This document shows, piece after piece, positions 27,018 to 35,326 of a stretch of 50,372 bases of DNA. The position numbers and the translations under genes are program-made. The stretch is taken from positions 1 through 50,372 of the forward strand of contig NZ_BMTF01000004.1 of NCBI RefSeq assembly GCF_014649535.1. The letters are read 5' to 3'. Positions within the stretch are counted from its first letter, which is position 1; every line of letters starts with the position of its first letter. The notes beneath the pieces were generated by a model that saw only the letters and a program-made list of their open reading frames with translations, made no database searches and was not told the origin of the DNA. This DNA comes from Streptomyces gelaticus (GTDB lineage Bacteria > Actinomycetota > Actinomycetes > Streptomycetales > Streptomycetaceae).

Positions 27018-28409
27018 TCAGCCGACATCGAGACGCAGGAGATCTTCCTCCGTCTCGCGCCTGACGATGACACGCGCCTGACCGTCGCGCACGGCGACGA
27101 CCGGCGGACGCAGGGCGTGGTTGTAGTTGCTCGCCATGGAACGGCAGTACGCGCCGGTGGCGGGGACGGCGATCAGATCGCCGGGAGCGAGGTCGGACGG
27201 CAGGAACGCGTCCTTGACCACGATGTCGCCGCTCTCGCAGTGCTTGCCGACGACCCGGGCCAGCATCGGCTCGGCGTCGGAGGTGCGCGAGGCGAGCACG
27301 ACGGAGTACTCGGCGTCGTACAGCGCGGTGCGGATGTTGTCCGACATGCCGCCGTCGACGCTGACGTAGGTACGCAGCCCCTCCAGGGGCTTGATGGTGC
27401 CGACCTCGTACAGCGTGAAGGCGGTCGGGCCGACGATGGCGCGCCCCGGCTCGACGGAGATCCGCGGGGTGGCGAGCCCGGCCGCCTCGCACTCGCGGGT
27501 CACGATGTCGCCGAGCGCCTTGGCGATCTCGTGCGGCTCGCGCGGGTCGTCCTCGGAGGTGTACGCGATGCCGAGCCCGCCGCCGAGGTCGATCTCGGGC
27601 AGCTCCACCCCGTGCTCGTCGCGCACCTCGGCGAGCAGCTGCACCACACGCCGGGCGGAGACCTCGAATCCGGCCATGTCGAAGATCTGCGAGCCGATGT
27701 GCGAGTGGATGCCGATGAGTTCCAGACCGTCGAGGGCGAGCGCCCGGCGCACCGCTTCGGCGGCCTGTCCCCCGGCCAGCGCGATCCCGAACTTCTGGTC
27801 CTCGTGCGCGGTGGCGATGAACTCGTGGGTGTGCGCCTCGACGCCGACGGTCACCCGGATCTGTACGCGCTGCCGCTTGCCGAGCCGCTGCGCGGTGTGC
27901 GCGACCCGGGCGATCTCCTGGAACGAGTCGAGCACGATGCGCCCGACGCCGGCCTCGACGGCCCGCTCGATCTCGGCGACGGTCTTGTTGTTGCCGTGGA
28001 AGGCGATGCGTTCGGCCGGCATCCCGGCGTCCAGCGCGGTGGACAGCTCGCCGCCGGAGCAGACGTCGAGGTTGAGCCCCTCCTCCTGGAGCCAGCGCAC
28101 GACGGCCCGCGACAGGAAGGCCTTTCCGGCGTAGAACACGTCGGCGTCGCGTCCGAAGGCGTCGGCCCAGGCGTGGCAGCGGGCCCGGAAGTCGCTCTCG
28201 TCGAGGAAGTAGGCCGGGGTGCCGAACTCCTCGGCCAGCCGCGTCACTCCGATCCCGCCGACGGTGATCGCGCCCTCCTCGTCGCGGGTGACGGTGCGGG
28301 CCCAGACCTTCTCGTCCAGGGCGTTGAGATCGGCCGGCGGCGCGGTGTAGTGCCCCTCCGTCATGACATCGGCGTGGCGGGGCCCGGCGGGGTGTGCGGA
28401 TCGGCTCAT
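27018..28409 (-). CDS. lysA: Diaminopimelate decarboxylase
   Basis: A 463-residue fold-type III PLP enzyme that decarboxylates meso-diaminopimelate to lysine. The PLP lysine is in VFYAGKAFLS. The HIGSQIF segment, the glycine-rich DLGGGLGIAY and the C-terminal CESGD active-site motif (CESGDIVVKD) are all present. ATG at 28409 gives a typical N-terminal extension, and an internal ATG 15 codons later is a possible alternative. It starts 26 bases after nrtL. Confidence 0.96.
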   Translation of the reverse strand: MSRSAHPAGPRHADVMTEGHYTAPPADLNALDEKVWARTVTRDEEGAITVGGIGVTRLAEEFGTPAYFLDESDFRARCHAWADAFGRDADVFYAGKAFLSRAVVRWLQEEGLNLDVCSGGELSTALDAGMPAERIAFHGNNKTVAEIERAVEAGVGRIVLDSFQEIARVAHTAQRLGKRQRVQIRVTVGVEAHTHEFIATAHEDQKFGIALAGGQAAEAVRRALALDGLELIGIHSHIGSQIFDMAGFEVSARRVVQLLAEVRDEHGVELPEIDLGGGLGIAYTSEDDPREPHEIAKALGDIVTRECEAAGLATPRISVEPGRAIVGPTAFTLYEVGTIKPLEGLRTYVSVDGGMSDNIRTALYDAEYSVVLASRTSDAEPMLARVVGKHCESGDIVVKDAFLPSDLAPGDLIAVPATGAYCRSMASNYNHALRPPVVAVRDGQARVIVRRETEEDLLRLDVG

Positions 28410-28435
28410 GGTGTTGCTCTGCTCTCTCGGATCTC

Positions 28436-29434
28436 TCAGAGGACTTCGGGTGCGCTGATGCCGAGCAGGGACAGGCCGCCTGCCAGCACCGTCCCGGTGG
28501 CGTCGGCAAGAGCGAGCCGGGAGCGGTGGGCGGCCGAGGGTTTCTCGTCACCGACGGGGAGCGGCGAAGCACTGTCGTGGAAGTCGAAGAAGGCCAGCGC
28601 GAGGGCTTCCAGCTGCCGGGCGACGCGATCCGGCTCGCGGTGCCGGGCGGCGGCCGCCAGCACGCCGGGATGATCGGCGAGCAGCGCGCCGAGCGCGGGC
28701 GCGTCCACGCTCTCCTCGTACGCCGGGCCGAACCCGAGCTGCCGGGCGCCACGGCCCAGCGCCCGGATCCGGGCGTGCGCGTACCGCACCCGGAACAGCG
28801 GATTGCTCTCCTGCTGCACGAGGAGCTCGTCGTTCCCCGTGCTCCGGGGCCGGTCGTGCGGGGCGGCCCGCAGCAGGGCCCAGCGCGCGGCGTCGCTGCC
28901 GAGCCGCCCGAAGAGGTCACGGTCGGCGGCCGGCACCGGAATCACGTGGAGCGCCTCCCCGCCCGCCGTCCGCTCCCCGACCTCGGCGCCCTGGGCCCTC
29001 AGCAGCCGTTCGACGGTCTCGGTGACGAGACGGGCGCGGAGCTCCTCGACGGGCGCGAACGAGACCACCGCTCCGGCGAGGGCGTCGCCGTGTCCGTACG
29101 CCGTGCCGTGGGCGGTGACGGTCCGCACCAGTGTGTCGAGGCCGCGCGCCCCGGCCCGCAGCGTGAAGTTCAGAAATCCCGGCCCGGTGACCTCGACGTC
29201 CCCGATGCCCGGCGCGCCCAGCACCCGGGCCCGGAGGATCTCGGCCACGTCCCGGGCCGGCAGCGCGGCGGGCCCGGCCAGTTGGAGGGCGACGGCGCAG
29301 GCGTACTCCCCCCGCCCGCCGGGGCGGGTCCGCTCCACCCGCACGCGCGCGGGCACGGGCGCACGCAGGGCGTCCTCGTCGACCGCGCGGCGCACGGCGT
29401 GCAGCACGGTCCTGGAGAGATCGGCGGGGGTCAC
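28436..29434 (-). CDS. nrtL: ArgRS-related anticodon-binding protein lacking the catalytic core
   Basis: A 332-residue protein built from the two ends of arginyl-tRNA synthetase. The N-terminal additional domain is recognisable by GEYACAVALQLAG, ARDVAEILRARVL and VTGPGFLNFTL (about residues 45-105). The C-terminal DALR anticodon-binding domain follows (NPLFRVRYAHARIR, then a helical bundle). The Rossmann core with HIGH and KMSK is absent, so it cannot aminoacylate. The name NrtL is recalled from Streptomyces annotations. Its function is unknown, and binding of tRNA-Arg or a like RNA is an inference. GTG at 29434 has no clear ribosome site, but TACGCT lies six bases upstream, so it may be leaderless. 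ATG at 29485 is possible. It is cotranscribed with lysA. Confidence 0.8.
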   Translation of the reverse strand: MTPADLSRTVLHAVRRAVDEDALRAPVPARVRVERTRPGGRGEYACAVALQLAGPAALPARDVAEILRARVLGAPGIGDVEVTGPGFLNFTLRAGARGLDTLVRTVTAHGTAYGHGDALAGAVVSFAPVEELRARLVTETVERLLRAQGAEVGERTAGGEALHVIPVPAADRDLFGRLGSDAARWALLRAAPHDRPRSTGNDELLVQQESNPLFRVRYAHARIRALGRGARQLGFGPAYEESVDAPALGALLADHPGVLAAAARHREPDRVARQLEALALAFFDFHDSASPLPVGDEKPSAAHRSRLALADATGTVLAGGLSLLGISAPEVL

Positions 29435-29489
29435 AGGACAAGCGTATGGGAGGAAGGGGGGCACCCCGCGAACCGGTTTCGCCATGCGG

Positions 29490-29924
29490 TCACCCCGCTG
29501 CACGCTCCGCCGTCCCGGCACCCTGTCTGCCGTCGAGCGTCGGCGGGTCCTCCCGCTCCATCAACTGCCGTACGAGCCGCACCAGCTCGGTCGGCTCGAA
29601 GGGCTTCGCGAGGAACGCGTCGACCCCTGCGGCGACCCCGCTGTCCACCTCGTACGCCGTGCAGGCGCTGATGATCGCCACGGGCAGCTGTCTGGTTCGC
29701 GGATCGGAGCGCAGTCTGGCGGCGGTCTGCAGACCGTCCAGCCTGGGCATGACGACATCGAGCGTGATCACATCGGGACTGACCCGATGCACCAGATCCA
29801 GACACTCGACACCATCGGCCGCGGTCACGACCTCGAAGCCCTCGAGCTCGAGGTTGACCCTGATCAAATGCCGGATGACCTTGTTGTCGTCGACAACAAG
29901 CACGCGGCCACACGCCCCTGACAC
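29490..29924 (-). CDS. Single-domain response regulator
   Basis: A 144-residue CheY-like receiver without an output domain. The acidic pair is in VLVVDDNKVIR, the phosphoacceptor aspartate in DVITLDVVMPRLDG, the Thr/Ser position in IISACTAYE and the lysine in FLAKPFEP. No kinase gene adjoins it. The orphan kinase at 36525-37859 is 6.6 kb away. I take GTG at 29924, with TACTCT six bases upstream, which would make a leaderless mRNA. An in-frame ATG 16 codons upstream is the alternative. It lies 55 bases upstream of nrtL and may be cotranscribed with it. Confidence 0.85.
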   Translation of the reverse strand: MSGACGRVLVVDDNKVIRHLIRVNLELEGFEVVTAADGVECLDLVHRVSPDVITLDVVMPRLDGLQTAARLRSDPRTRQLPVAIISACTAYEVDSGVAAGVDAFLAKPFEPTELVRLVRQLMEREDPPTLDGRQGAGTAERAAG

Positions 29925-30080
29925 ACTCCGAGAGTAGGTGGGACGTAGGGGCTGCGTCCGGGTTTTGCCCATTTCCGACCCCGGACGAGTGGCGCGAGGG
30001 GTGGCCGGATGCATCCGGAACGCACTGCACGCCCCTCCTCCTGGCCCCCGCGGCCTCGCCGGCCGGCCCGGAAATACCTG

Positions 30081-30111
30081 TTCACGGACACCCCGCGGAA
30101 GCTGGTAGTGT
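30081..30111 (+). promoter_or_regulatory. Putative tRNA-Arg promoter
   Basis: TTCACG (30081-30086) and TAGTGT (30106-30111) are separated by 19 bases, and the mature tRNA begins 31 bases after the -10. The -10 is good, but the -35 and spacing are imperfect. Confidence 0.4.
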
Positions 30112-30141
30112 TTCACCCGTCGCCGAGCAACACAGCGATTC

Positions 30142-30213
30142 GCCCTCGTAGCTCAGGGGATAGAGCATCGGCCTCCGGAGCCGTGTGCGCAGGTTCGAAT
30201 CCTGCCGAGGGCA
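30142..30213 (+). tRNA. tRNA-Arg (anticodon CCG)
   Basis: The 72-base cloverleaf has acceptor arm GCCCTCG/CGAGGGC with discriminator A, D-arm GCTC/GAGC, anticodon loop CTCCGGA giving CCG (reads CGG), and T-arm GCAGG-TTCGAAT-CCTGC. CCA is not encoded, as is common in Streptomyces. It is followed by a perfect terminator at 30222-30262. Confidence 0.96.
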
Positions 30214-30221
30214 CTTCCGAC

Positions 30222-30262
30222 AGACCCTCCGACCAGCGGAAACGCTGAGCGGAGGGTCTTTT
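30222..30262 (+). terminator. Terminator of tRNA-Arg
   Basis: AGACCCTCCG (30222-30231) pairs with CGGAGGGTCT (30250-30259). Inside it CAGCG-GAAA-CGCTG (30234-30247) forms a GNRA-capped stem, and TTTT ends at 30262. Confidence 0.9.
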
Positions 30263-30305
30263 CGTCATGGTCGCGAGCCTGTCGGACTGCGGCGGCCCGT
30301 ACCGG

Positions 30306-30683
30306 CTACGGCCCCACGTCGTCCGGCCCGTCGGAGCCGATCTGTTCGGCCCGCAGCGCCAGGTCCTGGAGCACGTCGGCGGACGAGACGTCCGTCTGCC
30401 CGGAGTCGTGCACCTGGGCCAGCATCGCGAAGGCCAGGGTGAACGCACCGACGAGCTGCTCCACCGCGGCGCCGACCTCCCGGCCGACGAGCGTCGCGAC
30501 CTCCTCGATCGAGGCGTCCTCGGGGACGGTGATCCGGGGCATCGTCTCGTTGAGGAGTACGGTCACCACGCTGGGATCGGTTTCCAGGTCGTCGCGGTCG
30601 ACGTTCTCTTCGAGCAGCCGACGGATCTCGCCCGCCTCCGTGAGGATGCCCACCACTCGCTTCACCACTTCGCTCTGCTCCAT
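30306..30683 (-). CDS. Conserved hypothetical alpha-helical protein
   Basis: A 125-residue acidic protein that I do not recognise as a named family. It looks all-helical, with no membrane segment, cysteine motif or signal peptide. The start is uncertain. ATG at 30683 has TATGCT six bases upstream (possible leaderless start), while ATG at 30731 has GAAGG five bases upstream and would add 16 residues. Codon third positions are strongly G/C, supporting a real gene. It stands alone between the tRNA terminator and the Ku gene. Confidence 0.7.
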   Translation of the reverse strand: MEQSEVVKRVVGILTEAGEIRRLLEENVDRDDLETDPSVVTVLLNETMPRITVPEDASIEEVATLVGREVGAAVEQLVGAFTLAFAMLAQVHDSGQTDVSSADVLQDLALRAEQIGSDGPDDVGP

Positions 30684-30732
30684 CCGGCGAGCATAGGCGC
30701 GGAACCGCGCAACCTGTGGGCGGTCGGTCATT

Positions 30733-30758
30733 CGTGCCTTCGCGCCTTCGCGCCTTCG
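30733..30758. repeat. Short tandem octamer repeat
   Basis: CGTGCCTTCG-CGCCTTCG-CGCCTTCG at 30733-30758 is a threefold tandem repeat just upstream of the hypothetical gene. It may simply be slippage in GC-rich DNA. Confidence 0.6.
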
Positions 30759-30934
30759 GCGGTCCGGGTTCGGACCAGGAGGAAACCGAGCCCGTGCCCG
30801 CGAAGGGGATGCGGCCGTAGCAGCCTCGGCCCCTCGGCCATGTGGAGTTACCGGCTCCGATTCTTCGGGCAAAGGACCGTTACAGGAACGGTGTTGACCG
30901 TGATCGTCGCTGGGATGCGCCGCTCATCCGTGTT

Positions 30935-31999
30935 TCAGGCCGAGGCGCGCTTGCGAGAAGCCGCCTTCTTCGCCGCCGTCTTCGTGTCCGACTTCGCGGT
31001 GGTCTTCTTCGCCGTCGATCTGGCGGACGACTTCGCCGTCGACCGTGCGGCAGTCTGCTTGGCGGGTGTCCTGCTCGGCGTCGACTTCTTCGCGGGCGTC
31101 TTGTCGGCGGACACGGTGGCCTTCTTCTTCGTTCCGGTTCCGCCCGTCTTCTTGCGGCCCGTGAGCGAGGAGACCTTGGCGACGGATGCCTTTTCCGGCT
31201 CGGCGGCCTCCGGCTCCTCGCCCCGGGCCTCCTTCGCCGCCCGGACGCTGCTCTCCAGGGCCGCGATCAGGTCGATGACCTTGCCGCCGCCCGAGGCGTC
31301 CGCCCCCGCCGGCTCCGGGGTCCGGCCCTCCGCCTTCGCCGCGATGAGCTCCTCGACCGCCTCGCGGTAGTCGTCGTGGAGCGAATCCATGTCCACCTCG
31401 CCGAGGGTGTCCATCAGCGCGTCGGCCAGGTCGAGTTCGGCTTCACGGACCTTGACCCCGGATTCCGGGGCGACGCCCTCGGGGCTGCGGATCTCGTCCG
31501 GCCAGAGCAGGCCGTGCATGGCGATCACGTCGTCGACCACCCGCAGCATGCCGAGCCGCTCGCGGCCGCGCAGCGCGTACTTCGCCAGGGCGACCTTCCG
31601 GCTCCGCTTCAGCGCCTCACGCAGCAGGGTGTACGGCTTGGCCGCCGGTACCCCGTTGGCACAGAGGTAGTACGCCGCGTCCATCTGGAGCGGGTCGATC
31701 GAGGCGGCCGGCACGAAGGCCACGATCTCGATCGCCTTGGCCGTGGGCAGCGGGAGCGAGCCGAGGTCCTCGTCGGTGATCGGGATCAGCGAACCGTCGG
31801 GCTCCTCGTACGCCTTCCCGATCTCGGCCGCGGCGACCTCCTCGTCGTCGAGCTCGCAGACCTTGCGGTAACGGATCCGGCCACCGTCGGCGAGGTGGAT
31901 CTGACGGAAGGAGATCGAGTGGTTCTCGGTGGCGTTGACCAGCTTGATCGGGATGCTGACCAGCCCGAAGGAGATGGCGCCGTTCCAGATGGACCTCAC
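30935..31999 (-). CDS. ku: DNA end-binding protein Ku
   Basis: A 354-residue bacterial Ku, the homodimeric ring that threads onto double-strand breaks and recruits LigD in non-homologous end joining. The N-terminus is typical (SIWNGAISFGLVSIPIKL), with RYRKVCELDDEEV and YTLLREAL following. After the core (about 1-235) comes a long Lys/Ala/Thr-rich tail (AKKST, AKQTAARSTAKSSAR, AAKKAASRKR repeats), expected to bind DNA non-specifically and seen in other Streptomyces Ku proteins. The start is GTG at 31999, with AAGGGG six bases upstream. It is divergent from the LigD polymerase-domain gene across a 61-base gap. Confidence 0.95.
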   Translation of the reverse strand: MRSIWNGAISFGLVSIPIKLVNATENHSISFRQIHLADGGRIRYRKVCELDDEEVAAAEIGKAYEEPDGSLIPITDEDLGSLPLPTAKAIEIVAFVPAASIDPLQMDAAYYLCANGVPAAKPYTLLREALKRSRKVALAKYALRGRERLGMLRVVDDVIAMHGLLWPDEIRSPEGVAPESGVKVREAELDLADALMDTLGEVDMDSLHDDYREAVEELIAAKAEGRTPEPAGADASGGGKVIDLIAALESSVRAAKEARGEEPEAAEPEKASVAKVSSLTGRKKTGGTGTKKKATVSADKTPAKKSTPSRTPAKQTAARSTAKSSARSTAKKTTAKSDTKTAAKKAASRKRASA

Positions 32000-32039
32000 T
32001 GTTCACCCCTTGTGTCCGCGTAGATACCTGTAGATCCGT

Positions 32040-32053
32040 GAATCATGTGATTC
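32040..32053. promoter_or_regulatory. Palindrome in the Ku/LigD divergent promoter
   Basis: GAATCA-TG-TGATTC is a 6-base inverted repeat in the 61-base divergent gap, ending 7 bases before the LigD ATG. With one more base on the left it contains TGAATCAT, the same octamer found in both cassette operators (516-523 reversed; 3934-3941). It is probably an operator governing both NHEJ genes. Confidence 0.5.
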
Positions 32054-32060
32054 TTATCGT

Positions 32061-32957
32061 ATGACGCCGATCACAGAGGTGGAGGGGCGGCGGCTGGCGC
32101 TCAGCAATCTCGACAAGGTGCTGTATCCGGCCACCGGAACCACCAAGGGCGAGGTGCTGCACTACTACGCGGCCACCGTCGCGGGGCCCCTGCTCACGCA
32201 TCTGGACAACCGGCCCGTCTCCTTCCTGCGCTATCCGGACGGGCCGGACGGGCAGCGCTTCTTCACCAAGAATCCGCCGCCGGGTACGCCGTCCTGGGTA
32301 CGGACCACCCCGGTGCCGCACCACGACGACGAGCAGGCCAGGCAGGTGGTCGTGGAGGATCTGGCCTCGCTGATGTGGGCGGCCAATCTGGTGGTGGAGT
32401 TCCACACCCCGCAGTGGCGGGCCGATGCGCCCGGGATGGCCGACCGGATGGTCCTCGACCTGGACCCGGGCGCACCCGCCACCGTGGTGGAGTGCTGTGC
32501 GGTGGCGCTGTGGCTGCGCGAGCGGCTGGCGGCGGACGGGCTGTGCGCGTACGGGAAGACGTCCGGGGCGAAGGGGCTGCACCTGCTCGTACCGCTGGAG
32601 CCGACCCCCGCCGATCGGGTGTCGGCCTACGCGAAAGGGCTGGCCGTCCAGGCGGAGCGGGAGCTCGGGGACCTGGTCGTGCACCGCATGAAGCGGGCGC
32701 TGCGGCCGGGGAAGGTGTTCGTCGACTTCAGCCAGAACGCGGCGGCCAAGACCACCGCCACCCCGTACACGCTGCGTGCCCGGCCCGAACCGACCGTCTC
32801 CGCGCCCGTCACCTGGGCCGAGATCCAGGAGTGCCGCACCCCCGGGGAGCTGGTCTTCCTGGCGGACGGGATGAGGGCGCGGCTGGAGCGGTACGGGGAT
32901 CTGCTCGGGCCGCTGGCCGATCCGGACGGGGCCGGACGCCTGCCGGACGCGCGGTAG
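32061..32957 (+). CDS. NHEJ polymerase (LigD polymerase domain, stand-alone)
   Basis: A 298-residue archaeo-eukaryotic primase-type polymerase that fills gaps and adds ribonucleotides at breaks held by Ku. The catalytic acidic pair is in MVLDLDPG, the conserved HTPQWRAD and FVDFSQNAAAKTTATPYTLR segments are present, and the N-terminus has LSNLDKVLYP. Only the polymerase domain is encoded, with no ATP-ligase or phosphoesterase domain. Streptomyces keep the ligase as a separate gene, which is not in this window. ATG is at 32061, immediately after TTATCGT, with no ribosome site, so it could be a leaderless or nearly leaderless mRNA. Confidence 0.93.
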   Translation: MTPITEVEGRRLALSNLDKVLYPATGTTKGEVLHYYAATVAGPLLTHLDNRPVSFLRYPDGPDGQRFFTKNPPPGTPSWVRTTPVPHHDDEQARQVVVEDLASLMWAANLVVEFHTPQWRADAPGMADRMVLDLDPGAPATVVECCAVALWLRERLAADGLCAYGKTSGAKGLHLLVPLEPTPADRVSAYAKGLAVQAERELGDLVVHRMKRALRPGKVFVDFSQNAAAKTTATPYTLRARPEPTVSAPVTWAEIQECRTPGELVFLADGMRARLERYGDLLGPLADPDGAGRLPDAR

Positions 32958-33160
32958 GCACGGCAACAGGGCCGCGCAGGAGCGATTCTGACGTCTCGCC
33001 ATCAAAAGTGACCGTTTCGCGACGGTCCACCGATAGCGCATGGCATGCGCGTTTGTCATGCTCGCCAGGAAAAGACCGCATGTGGAGGGCGGACCGTCCG
33101 ACCGGTGGTGCACACTCCTCGCAGACACTGCTTCGTTGAAATGCGTGGGGAGGCGATGGG
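32958..33160. other. Intergenic region upstream of the HEAT-repeat gene
   Basis: It holds two palindromes: GACCGT-TTCGCG-ACGGTC (33010-33027) and GCGCATG-G-CATGCGC (33036-33050). One may terminate the LigD transcript and the other may be an operator for the gene starting at 33161. I cannot assign them. Confidence 0.45.
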
Positions 33161-35326
33161 GTGTTCGCTGGGATCGACGAGGTCGACTGGGCCTCGATGG
33201 AACATGCCTACGGACCGGCCGGTGATGTGCCCGCGATGCTGCGGGGGCTGGCGTCGGCCGATCCGGCCGAGCGCGAACAGGCGCTGGACGGGATGTACGG
33301 GGCGGTTCACCACCAGGGCGATGTGTACGCCTGCACACTGGCCAGCATTCCTTTCCTTTTCGAACTGGTCGTCGATCCGGGGATCCCGGACCGGGGCGGC
33401 ATCGTCGAGTTGCTCACCAGCATCGGCGGCATCGATCTGGACGAGGACGACGAGGACGAGATCGACGAGGACGAGATCGAGGGCGCGGCCAACTACGCGA
33501 TGGCGGCGACCGCCGTCACCGCGGGCGCCGATGTGTTCTTCGACCTGATGGCCGACGAGGACCCAGGGGTACGGCTCTGCGCTCCCCTGGCACTCGCCGC
33601 GCTCCACGACCATCCGGGCAGGGTTCTCGAGCTGCTGCGGGAGCGGCTGCCGATCGAGCCGGACGAGGAGGTGCGGCTCGCCCTGATCGAGGCCGCGGGG
33701 CGGATAGCCCTGCGTCACCGGCTGCAGGCCGGGCCGGCGGCCGCCTGGCTGAGCCGGCTGGCGGGCGAGGGCTTCCCGCCGGGGCTGCGGCTGGCCGCGC
33801 TGGCCCAGCTGGCGCGGTGCGCGCCGGACGCGCTGCCCGGCGATGTGGTGCGGATGGTGACGGGGCTGCTGCGGCAGCTGCGTTCGATACCCGCGCGCCG
33901 GTCCGGGGCGGTCCCGGCACTCGACGCCCAGGCCGGTGCGGCCGAGGCGGTCGCGGGGTATCCGGACGCGGCCGGGGAACCGCCCGCCGAGGAACGGGTC
34001 GCGCCGGCGACCCTGGTGGGCCAGTTGCGGGCGCTGTCCGACGAGGAGGTCCCGCCGGCCGCCGCCCCCTGGACGGCGGACCTGTTGCGCACACTGCACG
34101 TCGGGCTCGACGACCGGGTCGCCGAGCGGACGGCGCTGCTGGCGGATCAGCTGCGCAGCGCGGACCGCCGGCAGCGGATCGACGCGCTCCGGATGAGCAG
34201 CGGGCTGATCCGGACCTGGCGGGGCTCGTACGAAGAGCTCGTCCGGCTGGTCGGCGAGCAGCTCGCCACCCCCGATCCACGGCTGGCCGACGAGGCCTCG
34301 CAGGTGCTGGAGGAGCTCTTCGGGCTCGCTGCCCCCGCCGCGGACGCGTTGGCGGCGCGGGTGGCGGCGGATCCCGGGGCCTGGGTGCGGGACTGGCCGA
34401 GCGGGCCGCCGGCGCTGGGCAGTGCGGTGAAGGCGCTGGCCGGGCTGGGCGATGCCCGCGCCGTGCCCGCGCTGACCGCCGCGCTGGAGCGGCCCGAGGT
34501 GCCGCACGACATGGGATTCGCCATCGGCTGTCTGGGGGCGGCGGCGGACCCGCTGGCCGAGGTGCTGCGCCGCAGGCTCGGCGAGGTCCCGCTCGACGAG
34601 CGGGCACACGACCGGGCGGGCCCGCTGCTCACCGGTCTGGCCGCGCTCCGGGCCGGTGAGGCGCTGCCGGAGGTGCTGCGGGTGCTGCGCGGCGTGCCGG
34701 AGTACCGGGGCGAGTGGGTGCGTACGGCGGCGTTGCGGGCGCTCGGTGCGTTCGGGCCCGCGGCGCGCGGTGCCGTGCCGGAGCTGCGGGTGCTGCTGCG
34801 GAGTCCCGGGGCCACCTCGGCGACCGAGGTCGCGAAGGCCCTGTGGGCGGTCGAGGGGGATGCCGGCGCGGTGCTCCCGGTGCTGATCGAGGGGCTGCGG
34901 GCGGAGCGCGTCCATGAGGTCCGGTCCGCGGTGAACGCGCTGGGCGGGCTCGGGGCGCGGGCCGGGGTGGTCGCGCCGAGGCTGCGGGCGCTGCTGGGTC
35001 ACGGGGAGCTGTGGCTGCGGGTGGACGCGGCGATCGCGCTGTGGGAGGTGTCCGGGCGGTCCGACGCGTCCGTGCCGGTGCTGCTGGCGGCCTGGGAGCA
35101 GAACCGTCATGCGCGCGTCCGGGTGGCGGAAGGCCTGGCGCGGATGGGTGCCGCTGGTGCAGGGTCGGATGCGGCATATGTGCTGCGCGCCGAACTCGCC
35201 TCCGTACGCCGTCACAACGCGATGGACAGCGGGTACGGCAGCCACGACACCTACGAGGACGAAAAGCTGCTGGCGCTCTGCCGGCAGGCGCTGCTGTGGA
35301 ACACGGGGAAGGGGCCCGCAACATGA
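33161..35326 (+). CDS. Large HEAT-repeat protein
   Basis: A 721-residue protein made of repeated helix pairs rich in Leu, Ala, Asp and Arg, with recurrent DPxVRxxAAxALxxL-type units (for example EDPGVRLCAPLALAAL, then ARAVPALTAALE). A very acidic insert of about 15 residues (DLDEDDEDEIDEDE) lies near residue 93. No signal peptide or catalytic motif is seen, so it is probably a cytosolic scaffold or adaptor. PBS-lyase-type HEAT repeats are the closest general family. The start is GTG at 33161, with GGAGG seven bases upstream. It overlaps the next gene by ATGA, so the two products are likely made together. Confidence 0.85.
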   Translation: MFAGIDEVDWASMEHAYGPAGDVPAMLRGLASADPAEREQALDGMYGAVHHQGDVYACTLASIPFLFELVVDPGIPDRGGIVELLTSIGGIDLDEDDEDEIDEDEIEGAANYAMAATAVTAGADVFFDLMADEDPGVRLCAPLALAALHDHPGRVLELLRERLPIEPDEEVRLALIEAAGRIALRHRLQAGPAAAWLSRLAGEGFPPGLRLAALAQLARCAPDALPGDVVRMVTGLLRQLRSIPARRSGAVPALDAQAGAAEAVAGYPDAAGEPPAEERVAPATLVGQLRALSDEEVPPAAAPWTADLLRTLHVGLDDRVAERTALLADQLRSADRRQRIDALRMSSGLIRTWRGSYEELVRLVGEQLATPDPRLADEASQVLEELFGLAAPAADALAARVAADPGAWVRDWPSGPPALGSAVKALAGLGDARAVPALTAALERPEVPHDMGFAIGCLGAAADPLAEVLRRRLGEVPLDERAHDRAGPLLTGLAALRAGEALPEVLRVLRGVPEYRGEWVRTAALRALGAFGPAARGAVPELRVLLRSPGATSATEVAKALWAVEGDAGAVLPVLIEGLRAERVHEVRSAVNALGGLGARAGVVAPRLRALLGHGELWLRVDAAIALWEVSGRSDASVPVLLAAWEQNRHARVRVAEGLARMGAAGAGSDAAYVLRAELASVRRHNAMDSGYGSHDTYEDEKLLALCRQALLWNTGKGPAT

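Noticed and set aside
30733..30758. Tandem CGCCTTCG repeat as a meaningful regulatory array
   Set aside because: Only three imperfect copies in GC-rich DNA, easily explained by replication slippage.
33056..35245. A 729-codon frame antisense to the HEAT-repeat gene
   Set aside because: Low-complexity Pro/Arg/Gln-rich shadow of the real gene, without ribosome site or motif.
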